A stretch of DNA of 64,000 bases, from positions 4,402,001 through 4,466,000 of the forward strand of contig NZ_CP134500.1 of NCBI RefSeq assembly GCF_031760065.1, in the 5' to 3' direction. Below the pieces are notes generated by a model. It saw only the letters and a list, made by a program, of their open reading frames with translations. It was not told the DNA's origin and ran no database searches. This stretch comes from Streptomyces durocortorensis (GTDB lineage: Bacteria > Actinomycetota > Actinomycetes > Streptomycetales > Streptomycetaceae). Below, in pieces: positions 37,233-46,900 of the stretch (position 1 is its first letter; every line of letters begins with the position of its first letter). A program made the position numbers and the translations under genes.

Positions 37233-39189
37233 CGATGGCCTCCTTGAGAGCTGTGGCGAGCTGCTCGGCCTTGAACGGCATTCCGTTGACCTGGTTGTAG
37301 CTGTGGGCGTCCACCAGATACTTCGCCCGCAGCAGCATCGCGAGCTGACCGAGGTTCATCTCCGGCACGACGACCTTGTCGTAACGCTTCAGCACCTCGC
37401 CGAGATTCCTCGGGAAGGGGTTGAGGTGGCGCAGATGGGCCTGGGCGATGGGCTGCCCGGCGGCGCGGAGCCGACGTACGGCGGCGGTGATCGGCCCGTA
37501 CGTCGAGCCCCAGCCGAGCACCAGGGTGCCGGCCCCGGCCGGGTCGTCGACGGTGAGGTCGGGGACCTCGATGCCGTCGATCTTCGCCTGGCGCGTACGG
37601 ACCATGAGGTCGTGGTTGGCCGGGTCGTAGGAGATGTTGCCGGTGCCGTCCTGCTTCTCGATCCCGCCGATCCGGTGCTCAAGGCCGGGGGTCCCGGGGA
37701 TCGCCCAGGGGCGAGCCAGGGTGTGCGGGTCGCGCTTGTAGGGCCAGAACACCTCGGTGCCGTCGGCCAGGCTGTGGTTCGGGCCGGTGGCGAAGGAGGT
37801 GGTGAGGTCCGGCAGGCTGTCGGTCTCTGGGATGCGCCACGGCTCGGAACCGTTGGCCAGATAGCCGTCGGAGAGCAGGAAGACCGGGGTGCGGTAGGTC
37901 AGGGCGATGCGGGCCGCGTCGATCGCGGCGTCGAAGCAGTCGGCCGGGGTCTGCGGGGCCACGATCGGGACCGGGGCCTCGCCGTTTCTGCCGTACATCG
38001 CCTGGAGCAGGTCTGCCTGCTCGGTCTTGGTCGGCAGCCCGGTGGAAGGGCCGCCGCGCTGGATGTCGATGATCAGCAGCGGCAGCTCCAGGGAGACCGC
38101 GAGCCCGATCGTCTCCGACTTCAGCGCCACACCCGGCCCCGACGTCGTGGTCACGCCCAGCGCCCCACCGAACGCGGCCCCCAGCGCCGCCCCGATCCCG
38201 GCGATCTCGTCCTCGGCCTGGAAGGTCCGCACACCGAAGTTCTTGTGCCGCGACAGCTCGTGCAGGATGTCGGAGGCCGGGGTGATCGGATACGAGCCCA
38301 GGTAGAGCGGCAGGTCAGCGAGCTGCCCGGCGGCGATCAGGCCGTAGGACAGAGCCAGGTTCCCCGAGATGTTGCGGTAGGTGCCGGTGGGGAACGCCTG
38401 GGAGGCCGGGGCGACCTCGTAGGAGACCGCGAAGTCCTCCGTGGTCTCGCCGAAATTCCACCCGGCCCGGAAAGCCGCCACGTTCGCCTCGGCGATCTGC
38501 GGCTTCTTCGCGAACTTCTGCCGCAGGAACGCCTCCGTCCCCTCGGTCGGCCGGTGGTACATCCATGACAGCAGCCCGAGCGCGAACATGTTCTTGCTGC
38601 GCTCGGCCTCCCTGCGGGGAAGCCCGAACTCCTTCAGCGCCTCGATCGTGAGCGTCGTCAGCGGTACCGGGTGGACGTTGTACGCCTCCAGCGACCCGTC
38701 CTCCAGCGGACTGGTCGCATACCCCACCTTCGCCATCGGCCGCTTCGTGAACTCGTCCGTGTTCACGATGATCTCCGCGCCGCGCGGCACGTCGCCGATG
38801 TTCGCCTTCAGTGCGGCGGGGTTCATCGCCACCAGGACGTTCGGAGCGTCGCCCGGGGTGAGGATGTCGTGATCGGCGAAGTGGAGCTGGAAGGAGGAGA
38901 CTCCTGGCAGGGTGCCTGCGGGGGCGCGGATCTCCGCCGGGAAGTTCGGCAGGGTGGACAGATCGTTGCCGAAGGATGCCGTCTCCGAGGTGAACCGGTC
39001 GCCCGTGAGCTGCATCCCGTCACCCGAGTCGCCCGCGAAACGGATGATCACCCGGTCCAGGCGGCGGACCTCTTTCCCGTCGCCGCCCGGCGTTCCCGTC
39101 GTACCTGACAGGGGGGCGCGCTGGCCCCCGAGGACGGCGTCGTTGGCCTCATCGGCCTTCTCTGCCGCGCTACTGACCTGGCTCGTCAC
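37225..39189 (-). CDS. korA: 2-oxoacid:ferredoxin oxidoreductase, alpha subunit with fused gamma domain (KorA)
   Basis: This 654-residue subunit has an N-terminal gamma-type domain (about 45-230, VIIRFAGDSGDGMQLTGDRF) fused to the alpha pyrimidine-binding domain (about 270-560, ALSYGLIAAGQLADLPLYLG, FQAEDEIAGIGAALGAAFGG, TTTSGPGVALKSE) and a transketolase-like C-terminus. This is the two-subunit KorAB architecture of actinobacteria. The GTG at 39189 is preceded by GGGAGG; an upstream start in the same frame at 39255 has no support. It is the first gene of the korA-korB operon. Confidence 0.95.
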
Positions 39190-39288
39190 TGAACTGGACC
39201 TCCCTTGGGGCGGCGGTTCGGAACCGTCCGGCCAGCCGGCGATCCCAGGGGCCACCCTACGTCCGCGCGGGCCGCCCTCCGGAGACCG

Positions 39289-39316
39289 ATCATATGGTGG
39301 ACACTGTTTTGAGACA
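39289..39316 (-). promoter_or_regulatory. Putative korA-korB promoter
   Basis: On the minus strand, TATGAT (39289-39294) is a near-consensus -10 element about 100 bp before the korA GTG. The possible -35 (TGTCTC, 39311-39316, spacing 16) is poor, so activator help may be needed. The stretch 39295-39345 is the most A/T-rich of the area. Confidence 0.3.
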
Positions 39317-39560
39317 CCCTTTTAGCCTGGTTTGACATCTTGTGCAAGCCCCCCGATCGTGGGACGGAATCGTTCCGCTTTGGGTCTTTGGTCCTAGGTC
39401 CCTCGATTTCTCGTGTGCGGAACTGCCCGGTTTTCGTGTGCAGAGCCGCCCGGCCCGCGCCCGCCGGACACCCGTGGGCCTCCGGAGTGCTCCCGCAGTG
39501 CCCCGCGGCGCTTCCATAGCGCTCCCGCAGTACTTCCGGGGGTTTGTGTGCGCTCTCCAC
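39317..39560. other. Intergenic between korA and the response regulator, no gene seen
   Basis: Lower GC than its surroundings (39317-39440), consistent with regulatory DNA. No reading frame with convincing codon bias is present. Confidence 0.5.
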
Positions 39561-39595
39561 CCCTGGCTATCTGACAGTCTGTCAGATAGCCAGGG
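39561..39595 (-). terminator. Terminator hairpin of the response regulator gene
   Basis: A 17-bp perfect inverted repeat (39561-39577 with 39579-39595) around one central base ends 13 bp after the response regulator stop. It is less GC-rich than the other hairpins here and could instead be a dyad operator. Confidence 0.7.
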
Positions 39596-39608
39596 GGTGC
39601 AGGTGGTT

Positions 39609-40289
39609 CTAGGAGTTCAGGTAGGTGAGCACGGCGAGGACACGCCGGTGGTCCCCGTCGCTCGGCGAAAGCCCCAGCTTCTGGAAGATGTTGCTGACGT
39701 GCTTCTCCACCGCGCCGTCGCTCACCACGAGCTGCTTGGCGATGGCGGAGTTGGTCCGGCCCTCGGCCATCAGACCGAGAACCTCACGCTCGCGCGGTGT
39801 GAGCCCCGCCAACACGTCCTGCTTACGGCTGCGGCCCAGCAGCTGCGCCACCACTTCCGGGTCCAGCGCCGTGCCGCCCTGAGCCACCCGAACGACCGCG
39901 TCCACGAACTCGCGGACCTCGGCCACCCGGTCCTTCAGCAGATACCCCACCCCCCGGCTGCTGCCCGCCAGCAACTCGGTGGCGTACTGCTCCTCGACAT
40001 ACTGCGAAAGGACCAGGACCCCGATGCCCGGATAGTCCTTCCGCAGCCGCACCGCCGCCCGCACGCCCTCGTCCGTGTGTGTCGGCGGCATCCGTACATC
40101 GGCCACCACCACATCGGGCAGCTCCTCGCGGGCATCGAGATCCGCCACGGTCTTGAGCAGTGCCTCGGCGTCCCCGACCCCCGCGACCACGTCGTGCCCG
40201 AGATCGGTGAGCAGGCGGGTCAGCCCTTCCCTCAGCAGGACCGAGTCCTCGGCGATGACTACACGCACCCTGTTCTCCACGTTCTCCAC
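39609..40289 (-). CDS. NarL/LuxR-family response regulator
   Basis: This 226-residue two-component regulator has a receiver domain (RVVIAEDSVLLREGL, phospho-acceptor Asp64 in VVVADVRMPP, conserved Lys in GYLLKDRV) and a LuxR-type HTH (LTPREREVLGLMAEGRTNSAIAKQLVVSDGAVEKHVSNIFQKLGL). GTG 40289 is preceded by GGGGGA. It lies downstream of, and on the same strand as, two paralogous histidine kinases, which are presumably its partners. Targets are unknown; korAB and the second nuo operon flank the group. Confidence 0.93.
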   Translation of the reverse strand: MENVENRVRVVIAEDSVLLREGLTRLLTDLGHDVVAGVGDAEALLKTVADLDAREELPDVVVADVRMPPTHTDEGVRAAVRLRKDYPGIGVLVLSQYVEEQYATELLAGSSRGVGYLLKDRVAEVREFVDAVVRVAQGGTALDPEVVAQLLGRSRKQDVLAGLTPREREVLGLMAEGRTNSAIAKQLVVSDGAVEKHVSNIFQKLGLSPSDGDHRRVLAVLTYLNS

Positions 40290-40699
40290 GACGTCGTTCC
40301 CCCACTGTTCTGGCGATTCTCGCGCCACTGCACGCGCCGCGCCCGCCCACTGCGCCTCGCGTCCCGACCGTCCCAGCATCCCAGGACCCGGACGCCGATG
40401 GGGGCCCTGTGGATAACCCTGCCTGACCGGCAGGTACGCACCCGGAAACGCGCTGCTGCCGGGCACGGGGCCCGGCAGCAGGACGCGGGTGGGGGAAGGC
40501 GCGCGGCGGCGGACCGGCCAGGGTGGACCGGCCCTGGCGGCGGGGCTGAGTCGCCAGGGCCTGCCCTGTCCGGCTGGGGTGGCCTGGCTTGGGGTGGTCT
40601 GGGCCCGGATGGCCCGGCCCGGCTTGGACGGCTCAGCTCTGCCTGGACGGCTCGTGGACCAGTCTTGCCAGCGCAGCTCGTGCGGGTCAGCTTGCGCGG
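40290..40699. other. 410-bp gap between kinase 1 and the response regulator, no gene
   Basis: No frame has coding character. It is rich in diverged GGC(C/T)TGG/GGACGGCTC units. Copies of the kinase 1 3' end (GGGTCAGC, GCGGTCAGC; period about 13) lie at 40681-40705. Confidence 0.55.
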
Positions 40700-42061
40700 T
40701 CAGCCGCGCCAGGGCAGCTCCGCCGTGACCGTCGTCGGACCCCCGGCCGGGGAGTCGACCACGAGGACCCCGTCCACCGCGTCCAGCCGTTCCGTCAGCC
40801 CTGCCAGGCCGCTGCCCGAGGACGCCGAGGCCCCGCCCCGGCCGTTGTCCGTGATCTGGAGCATCAGCCGGTCGCCCGCCCGCCACACATCGATCGTGGC
40901 CCGGGTCGCCCGCGAGTGCTTGCTGATGTTTTGGAGCAGCTCCGAGACCGTGAAGTACGCGATCCCCTCGATGGCCTGCGCCGGCCGCGACTCCAGGTCC
41001 ACTTCGACCGTCACGGGAACGGTGCAGCGGGAGGCTATGGCGGAGAGTGCGGCGTCGAGGCCGCGGTCGGTGAGGACGGCGGGGTGGATGCCCCGTGCCA
41101 GGTCGCGCAGCTCCTGGAGAGCCACCTTCACCTCGCCGTGCGCCTCGTCGACCATCCGCGCGGCGGCCTCCGGGTCGTCGGCGAGCTTCTCCTTCGCCAG
41201 CCCCAGATCCATGGCGAGGGCGACCAGCCGGGCCTGGGCGCCGTCGTGGAGGTCGCGTTCGATGCGGCGCAGGTCGGCGGCGGCGGTGTCCACGACCACC
41301 CCCCGGTCCGACTCCAGCTCGGAGACCCGGGTGGCCAGCTGGGACGGGCCCAGCAGACCGGTCACCATCAGCCGGTCCACCGTCAGCAGCCCCCGCACGA
41401 TCCACGGCGCCACCAGCACCAGCACCAGCCCCAGCGCTCCGGTCAGGGCCAGCTCGGCGGGGGAGTCCAGATACTCCTGGTGTGTGGCGTCCCCGTACAG
41501 CTGGAGGCCGTCGATTCCCACGAACACCGGGAAGATCCAGTGCCACAGCGGATAGGTCAGCGCCATCAGGCCGTACGTCCAGAACGCCACCGCGACCGTG
41601 AACGTGAACACCGCCCACGGGAAGTGCAGCAGGGTGTACAGCAGGTGCCGCCAGGACACCCCGCTCTTGAGGACCGCGCCCATCCACGACATCGGGCCGC
41701 CGGTCTTACCCCGCACCCGCTCCGGATCAGCGACCTCCACCCCCAGCAGCCCGCGCGCCCGGTGCCGCTCCAGCGCGCCGAACCCCCGGCAGACGGCGAG
41801 ACCGGCCGCGAGGACCGGAATTCCTATGAAGGTGATCAGCAGGCCCGCGCTCAGCGACGTCATGGTGACCGCGAAGACGAACATCACCGTGCTGAGCGGG
41901 AAACTCAGCAGCACATAAAGGAGCTCGCGCCAGGCACGGGCCTCCAGCGGTGCGCGCAGCGGCACCGGGAGGAAGTGCTTGGCCGGGGACTTCGCCCCGA
42001 AGCCGGGGCCGGAACCGTGGTGGTCCCGGTCCCGCGTGTCCGGTCCGTATGCCGTGGCCAT
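40700..42061 (-). CDS. Membrane histidine kinase 1 (HisKA_3 type with Streptomyces sensor domain)
   Basis: This 453-residue sensor kinase has an N-terminal part with two pairs of membrane helices (about 45-95 and 135-225, the actinobacterial 'sensor' domain), phospho-acceptor His272 in ERDLHDGAQARLV, and a C-terminal HATPase with ELLQNISKHS (N-box) and DNGRGGA/GSGLAGL (G-boxes). It signals to a NarL-type regulator, most likely the one encoded at 39609-40289. Two stretches of its DNA are identical to kinase 2. The ligand is unknown. Confidence 0.94.
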   Translation of the reverse strand: MATAYGPDTRDRDHHGSGPGFGAKSPAKHFLPVPLRAPLEARAWRELLYVLLSFPLSTVMFVFAVTMTSLSAGLLITFIGIPVLAAGLAVCRGFGALERHRARGLLGVEVADPERVRGKTGGPMSWMGAVLKSGVSWRHLLYTLLHFPWAVFTFTVAVAFWTYGLMALTYPLWHWIFPVFVGIDGLQLYGDATHQEYLDSPAELALTGALGLVLVLVAPWIVRGLLTVDRLMVTGLLGPSQLATRVSELESDRGVVVDTAAADLRRIERDLHDGAQARLVALAMDLGLAKEKLADDPEAAARMVDEAHGEVKVALQELRDLARGIHPAVLTDRGLDAALSAIASRCTVPVTVEVDLESRPAQAIEGIAYFTVSELLQNISKHSRATRATIDVWRAGDRLMLQITDNGRGGASASSGSGLAGLTERLDAVDGVLVVDSPAGGPTTVTAELPWRG

Positions 42062-42229
42062 GAGTGCCGTCCGTTCCGTCTCAGTCTCAGTCTCTCAGCG
42101 GGCTGTACGTGGGGCTTGGTGCGGTGCCGAAGAGGTCCGTCATTCACCGCGGACCGTTCTCCCTCAAGAGTGCTGGCCGGGTGGATTCCGCACCATGAGG
42201 CCCTTCTCCGTATCCAACCGGGGGTTTTC

Positions 42230-42248
42230 CCCACCCTTTGCGGGTGGG
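42230..42248 (-). terminator. Weak hairpin downstream of kinase 2
   Basis: CCCACCC and GGGTGGG (7-bp stem, 5-base loop) lie 44-62 bp beyond the kinase 2 stop and are followed leftward by a short A-rich run. It may only attenuate, since kinase 1 follows on the same strand. Confidence 0.4.
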
Positions 42249-42265
42249 AGGCCGGGGCGTCCCCC

Positions 42266-42297
42266 GGCAGGTGGCTCAGGTGGCAGGTCGCTCAGGC
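42266..42297. repeat. 16-bp tandem duplication of the kinase 2 3' end
   Basis: GGCAGGTGGCTCAGGT (42266-42281) and GGCAGGTCGCTCAGGC (42282-42297) differ at two bases. The right copy contains the stop codon and last codons of kinase 2; the left copy repeats the stop downstream. Confidence 0.7.
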
Positions 42298-43464
42298 GGC
42301 CCGGTCGCGCCAGGGCAGCTCCGCGGTGACGGTGGTCGGACCGCCCTCGGGCGACTCCAGGACGAACACCCCGTCTACCGCGTCCAGCCGTTCGGCGAGC
42401 CCCGCCATGCCCGTACCGCCCTCCATCCGGGCCCCGCCCGTCCCGTCGTCCGTGACCTGGATCAGCAAACGGTCCGCCGTACGCCACACCTCGACGGAGG
42501 CCGACCGCGCGCCACTGTGCTTGCTGACGTTCTGGAGGAGCTCCGAGACGGTGAAGTACGCGATGCCCTCGATCGCCTCCGCGGGCCGCCCGGGAAGCTC
42601 CACCGACACCTGGACCGGGACCGTACAGCGGGAGGCGATCGCGGAGAGGGCGGCGTCGAGGCCGCGGTCGGTGAGGACGGCGGGGTGGATGCCCCGTGCC
42701 AGGTCGCGCAGCTCCTGGAGAGCCACCTTCACCTCGCCGTGCGCCTCGTCGACCATCCTGGCAGCCGCCTCGGGATCGTCCGTCAGCTTCTCCTTCGCCA
42801 GCCCGAGGCCCATGGCGAGGGCGACCAGCCGGGCCTGGGCGCCGTCGTGGAGGTCGCGTTCGATGCGGCGCAGGTCGGCGGCGGCGGTGTCCACGACCAC
42901 GCCCCGGTCCGACTCCAGCTCCGCGATCCGCCGCTCCAGCTCGTCCGAGGGCGACAGCAGCCCGCGCACCATGGCCCGGTCCACCGTCGTCAGCCCTCGT
43001 GTGATGAAGGGGAGCACTGGCCACAGCACGAACAGGCTCACCAGCGTCAGCGCGAACGTCAGCACGCCCCACGGCAGCCGGATGAACCCGTACAACAACG
43101 ACCGCCAGCCCACCGGGTCCTTCAGACCCGACCACAACCGGCTGAAGACGCCCTCTCCCCGGGGGGCGTGTGCCAACGGGCTCGGCTCATCGACCCGTAC
43201 GCCCAGCATCGACCGGGCCCGCCGACGCTCCAACCGCCCCAGCAGCCGGGCGGCCTGGAGCCCGCCGACGAGCAGCGGCAGGCCGACCACCGTGACGGAC
43301 AGGCCCGCACCGAAAGCGATCACGAGGACCGTGCAGACGAACCCGACGACGGCCAGCGGCAGATTGGCGAGCAGATAGCCGACCTCCCGCCAGGTCCACC
43401 GGTCGAGGGCGAATCGGGCGGGTGGCAGCGGTGAGGGGCCCGGCACGGAAGGGGTCATGGTCAT
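42292..43464 (-). CDS. Membrane histidine kinase 2, paralogue of kinase 1
   Basis: This 390-residue kinase has the same architecture as its neighbour: four membrane segments in the first 160 residues, His206 in ERDLHDGAQARLV and an HATPase domain (ELLQNVSKHSG, DDGTGGA). Compared with kinase 1 it lacks the larger loop between the second helix pair. The dimerisation region is almost identical to kinase 1 at DNA level (42652-42759 and 42824-42901). ATG 43464 or 43458 are starts; a longer form from 43509 is less likely. Only one response regulator gene is nearby, so the two kinases may share it or form heterodimers. Confidence 0.93.
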   Translation of the reverse strand: MTMTPSVPGPSPLPPARFALDRWTWREVGYLLANLPLAVVGFVCTVLVIAFGAGLSVTVVGLPLLVGGLQAARLLGRLERRRARSMLGVRVDEPSPLAHAPRGEGVFSRLWSGLKDPVGWRSLLYGFIRLPWGVLTFALTLVSLFVLWPVLPFITRGLTTVDRAMVRGLLSPSDELERRIAELESDRGVVVDTAAADLRRIERDLHDGAQARLVALAMGLGLAKEKLTDDPEAAARMVDEAHGEVKVALQELRDLARGIHPAVLTDRGLDAALSAIASRCTVPVQVSVELPGRPAEAIEGIAYFTVSELLQNVSKHSGARSASVEVWRTADRLLIQVTDDGTGGARMEGGTGMAGLAERLDAVDGVFVLESPEGGPTTVTAELPWRDRAA

Positions 43465-43555
43465 ACCGACAGCCTGCCGGGCCGTCTCGGCGCACGCCAT
43501 GGGGCTCATGGGTGGGGTGAAGTAGGGATAACCCCACCTGATGCCCGACGCGGCT

Positions 43556-43585
43556 GCTTACGCTCCGTTTAGCAGGCCCTAGACT
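43556..43585 (+). promoter_or_regulatory. Putative promoter of the second nuo operon
   Basis: TAGACT at 43580-43585 matches the housekeeping -10 pattern of Streptomyces (TAGANT). The candidate -35 (GCTTAC, 43556-43561, spacing 18) is weak. It lies about 55 bp before the nuoA start in the 175-bp divergent gap with kinase 2. Confidence 0.4.
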
Positions 43586-43639
43586 CCCGTGCGTACAGAT
43601 ATGGGACAGGCGCGGGCGACGAGGGAGCGAGGGGCGGAC

Positions 43640-44065
43640 GTGGCCGACGTGGCGGACATGACCGGCGTGGCGGTCGACGGATCCACCGCTCTCGCATCGG
43701 ATTACTTCCAGAGCTACTCGGTGATCGGCCTGCTCGCGCTGGTCGGCGTCCTGTTCGTCGCCGTGGCCTTCGGAGCCGGTCGCCTCCTGCGGCCCGTCGT
43801 CCCCACGCCGGAGAAGCTCCTCACGTACGAATGCGGCGTCGACCCGGTCGGCGAGGGCTGGGCGCACACTCAGGTCCGCTACTACGTCTACGCGTTCCTG
43901 TATGTGATCTTCGCTGTCGACTCCATCTTCCTGTTCCCGTGGGCCACGGTGTTCGCGGCTCCCGGATACGGCGCGACGACGCTGATCGAAATGTTCATCT
44001 TCCTCGGCTTCCTGGCCGTGGGACTGCTCTACGCATGGAAGAAGGGCGTCCTCGCATGGGCCTGA
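43640..44065 (+). CDS. nuoA: NADH-quinone oxidoreductase subunit A (second nuo cluster)
   Basis: This 141-residue membrane subunit has three helices and the conserved cytoplasmic loop [41 protein letters not shown], including the Cys used for quinone-state switching in complex I. The GTG at 43640 is chosen because GAGGGG precedes it by five bases; GTG 43589 or ATG 43601 would add a polar leader. It is the first gene of a ten-gene operon and overlaps nuoB by 10 bp. Confidence 0.95.
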   Translation: MADVADMTGVAVDGSTALASDYFQSYSVIGLLALVGVLFVAVAFGAGRLLRPVVPTPEKLLTYECGVDPVGEGWAHTQVRYYVYAFLYVIFAVDSIFLFPWATVFAAPGYGATTLIEMFIFLGFLAVGLLYAWKKGVLAWA

Positions 44066-44763
44066 CGAGTCGGCCGACCTCCGCATCGCAGCAGCCCGCG
44101 TCGCCGTCGGACCCGGTGCTCCTCCCCGAGCCGAAGCGCCTCGGGGTGCTCTCCCGGCTCGCGCCCGAACCGATGAAGGTCGTCCTCAACTGGGGCCGCC
44201 GCTACAGCCTCTGGGTCTTCAACTTCGGACTCGCCTGCTGCGCCATCGAGTTCATCGCCGCCTCCATGGCGCGCCACGACTTCATCCGGCTCGGCGTGAT
44301 CCCTTTCGCTCCCGGCCCCCGTCAGGCCGACCTCATGATCGTCTCCGGCACGGTGACGGACAAGATGGCCCCGGCCGTGAAGCGCCTGTACGAGCAGATG
44401 CCCGAACCGAAGTACGTCATCTCCTTCGGCGCCTGCTCCAACTGCGGCGGCCCCTACTGGGACTCGTACTCCGTCACCAAGGGCGTCGACCAGATCATCC
44501 CCGTCGATGTGTACGTACCCGGCTGCCCGCCCCGGCCCGAGGCACTGCTCCAGGGCATCCTCAAGCTCCAGGAGAAGATCGCCCGCGAGTCCCTGGCGGA
44601 GCGGTACGCACCGGAGGCCGCCGGGACCGCCGCTGTCGCCGGTAACTCCGGCGGCGGAACGTCCACCGCGGCCCTGCGCAGCGGCCTGGTCGCCGCGCCG
44701 ACGCCGCCGGGCGGGACGCCAGGCACGACGCCGGGTCCGTCAGCGGGGGAGGGGCAGCCATGA
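44056..44763 (+). CDS. nuoB: NADH-quinone oxidoreductase subunit B (second nuo cluster)
   Basis: This 235-residue Fe-S subunit carries the terminal cluster N2. All ligands expected from the E. coli pattern are present: Cys61-Cys62 (GLACCAIEF), Cys127 (FGACSNCGG) and Cys157 ([10 protein letters not shown]). It therefore looks able to pass electrons to quinone. The C-terminus is extended by about 45 disordered Gly/Pro/Thr-rich residues absent in standard NuoB. Translation is coupled to nuoC by an ATGA overlap. Confidence 0.96.
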   Translation: MGLTSRPTSASQQPASPSDPVLLPEPKRLGVLSRLAPEPMKVVLNWGRRYSLWVFNFGLACCAIEFIAASMARHDFIRLGVIPFAPGPRQADLMIVSGTVTDKMAPAVKRLYEQMPEPKYVISFGACSNCGGPYWDSYSVTKGVDQIIPVDVYVPGCPPRPEALLQGILKLQEKIARESLAERYAPEAAGTAAVAGNSGGGTSTAALRSGLVAAPTPPGGTPGTTPGPSAGEGQP

Positions 44764-45932
44764 CCGACCACGACCAGCGTCAGCAGCACGCACCGTCCGC
44801 CGCCGAGGCCTACGACCGGCTGCCGGACGCCGTGACGGAGCTGTTCGGCGGGGAGGCCACAGCGGAGGCGGCCTACGACCTGCTCACCGTCGACGTCCCC
44901 GCCTCCGCCTGGATCACCGCCCTGCGGACCGCCCGCGACGAGCTTGGCTGCAGCTACTTCGACTGGCTCAGCGCCGTGGACGAACCCGGCGTCGGCTTCC
45001 GCGTCTGCGCCCATGTCGCGGCCCTGGGCACGGGGACGGTCCGGCGGCTGATGGTACGGACGACCGTGCCGCACGACGCGGCCGTCCTGCCCACCGCCAT
45101 CGACGTCTACGCGGGCGCGGCGTGGCACGAGCGCGAGACGCACGAGATGTTCGGCGTCTCCTTCGAGGGCCACCCCCATCTCGTCCCGCTGCTGCTGCCG
45201 GAGGGCTTCGAGGGCCACCCGCTGCGCAAGGACTTCGTCCTGGCGGCCCGGGTCGCCAAGGCCTGGCCCGGGGCGAAGGAACCGGGGGAGCCGGCGGAGG
45301 GCCACAGCGGCCCCAAGCGCCGCGCGATGCTCCCGCCCGGCGTCCCCGACCCGAACGAGTGGGGACCCCTGAAGGGCCAGCTCCCCCCTGCCGCCGCCCG
45401 CCCGGCCCGAGGGGCCCGCGCCACAACCGACCGCCCGCCCCGCCGCACCCGCAGCGCGAGTGAGGGCTCCGCCGCCCAACGCCCCATGCCGACCAAGGAC
45501 CCCAGCTCTCCGGGAGCCCCCGCACCTACGGAGGCCTCGGCCCCGGAGCCCTCGCCCCCACCCCCGGCGACCCGCCCGCGCCGCTCCCGTTCGGCGTCGG
45601 AGGGTTCGGCGAGTCAGCGGCCGGAGCCGGGAGCGTCGGCGGATGCCTCGGCCGCTCAGGGGCCGGTGCCGGATGTGCCCGCGACGCCTTCGGCGCCCCC
45701 GGCGCGCCCGGCCCGCCGTTCCCGTTCCGCGTCGGAGGGTTCGGCCAGCCAGCGGCCTGCCCCGGACGCTTCCGGCGCCGCACCTGCGCCTCCGCCCCGG
45801 GTGCGCAGCACAGACGCCCCTTGGCATGACGCCCAACCGGCGTTCGAGGACCCCGTGCCCCTTGACCCCGACAACACCAGCCCCAGCGCCAGCCCCGACC
45901 CAGACCACCCCGCCGGAGGTGATACCGAGTGA
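44760..45932 (+). CDS. nuoC: NuoC-like subunit with long repeat-bearing tail (second nuo cluster)
   Basis: The first 200 residues are a complex I 30-kDa (NuoC) domain: [16 protein letters not shown], the signature [21 protein letters not shown] (121-141) and LRKDF near 155. The last 190 residues are a disordered Pro/Ala/Ser tail with three copies of [15 protein letters not shown] or near variants (about 228-242, 275-288, 319-333). Standard NuoC ends soon after the signature. No nuoD follows, so this cluster lacks NuoC's usual partner. The tail is basic in the repeats and could bind another protein or nucleic acid; that is inference. Confidence 0.93.
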   Translation: MTDHDQRQQHAPSAAEAYDRLPDAVTELFGGEATAEAAYDLLTVDVPASAWITALRTARDELGCSYFDWLSAVDEPGVGFRVCAHVAALGTGTVRRLMVRTTVPHDAAVLPTAIDVYAGAAWHERETHEMFGVSFEGHPHLVPLLLPEGFEGHPLRKDFVLAARVAKAWPGAKEPGEPAEGHSGPKRRAMLPPGVPDPNEWGPLKGQLPPAAARPARGARATTDRPPRRTRSASEGSAAQRPMPTKDPSSPGAPAPTEASAPEPSPPPPATRPRRSRSASEGSASQRPEPGASADASAAQGPVPDVPATPSAPPARPARRSRSASEGSASQRPAPDASGAAPAPPPRVRSTDAPWHDAQPAFEDPVPLDPDNTSPSASPDPDHPAGGDTE

Positions 45933-46900
45933 ACGACGTTCTCGACGTCGCCCTCCGCCTGGCCGTCGTCTTCGGCGTGTTCCTGGTCGCCCCCCTCCTC
46001 GTGGGCCAGACCGAGCACAAGGTGATGGCCCATATGCAGGGCCGCCTGGGCCCCATGTACGCGGGCGGCTTCCACGGCTGGGCCCAGCTCGTCGCGGACG
46101 GCGTGAAGTTCGCGCAGAAGGAGGACGTGGTCCCGGCCGCCGCCGACCGCCGCGTCTTCCAGCTCGCCCCCGCCGTCGCCCTCCTCCCGTACCTCCTGGT
46201 CCTCGCGGTCATCCCCGTCGGCCCCGGCGAGGGCGCGGTCGTCCAGGCCATCGACGCGGGCATCTTCTTCGTGCTCGCCGTCATGGGCATCGGCGTCCTC
46301 GGCTCGCTCATGGCGGGCTGGGCGTCGGCCAACAAGTTCTCCCTCCTCGGGGGCCTCCGGACCGCCGCGCAACTGCTCTCCTACGAGCTGCCGATGCTCC
46401 TCGCCGCCGCCTCCGTCGCCATGGCGGCCGGTACGGTCTCGCTCACCGGCATCCTCGACGCGTTCGAGTGGTGGTGGCTGCCCTGGCAGATCGCCGGAGC
46501 CCTGGTCTTCTTCGTCGCGGGTCTCGCCGAGCTCCAGCGCCCCCCGTTCGACATGCCCGTCGCCGACTCCGAGATCATCTTCGGCGCGTACACCGAGTAC
46601 ACGGGGCTGCGGTTCGCCCTGTTCCTCCTCGCCGAGTACGCGGGCATCGTCATCCTGTGCGCCCTGACCACCGTCCTTTTCCTCGGCGGCTGGCACGGCC
46701 CGTTCGGTGCCGACGGACTCGGCTGGCTCTGGACCCTCCTCAAGACCGCCCTTCTCGCGTTCGTCGTCATCTGGCTGCGCGTCAGCTATCCGCGTCTGCG
46801 TGAGGACCAGTTGCAGAAGCTCGCCTGGACCACCCTCGTTCCCCTCGCCCTCGCGCAGATCGCGCTCACCGGCATCGTGAAGGTGGCGATCAACCAGTGA
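45929..46900 (+). CDS. nuoH: NADH-quinone oxidoreductase subunit H (second nuo cluster)
   Basis: This 323-residue membrane subunit forms the quinone-access chamber. Conserved parts are [22 protein letters not shown] in the first loop and [26 protein letters not shown], the acidic loop facing the quinone channel. It is shorter than many actinobacterial NuoH (about 440-460 residues) because it lacks the C-terminal extension. The GTG overlaps the nuoC stop (GTGA). The quinone cavity normally needs NuoD, which is not encoded here. Confidence 0.96.
   Translation: MNDVLDVALRLAVVFGVFLVAPLLVGQTEHKVMAHMQGRLGPMYAGGFHGWAQLVADGVKFAQKEDVVPAAADRRVFQLAPAVALLPYLLVLAVIPVGPGEGAVVQAIDAGIFFVLAVMGIGVLGSLMAGWASANKFSLLGGLRTAAQLLSYELPMLLAAASVAMAAGTVSLTGILDAFEWWWLPWQIAGALVFFVAGLAELQRPPFDMPVADSEIIFGAYTEYTGLRFALFLLAEYAGIVILCALTTVLFLGGWHGPFGADGLGWLWTLLKTALLAFVVIWLRVSYPRLREDQLQKLAWTTLVPLALAQIALTGIVKVAINQ

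Noticed and set aside
39561..39595. Transposon end (perfect palindrome CCTGGCTATCTGACAG...)
   Set aside because: There is only one copy in the window with no transposase; its position 13 bp after a stop fits a terminator.
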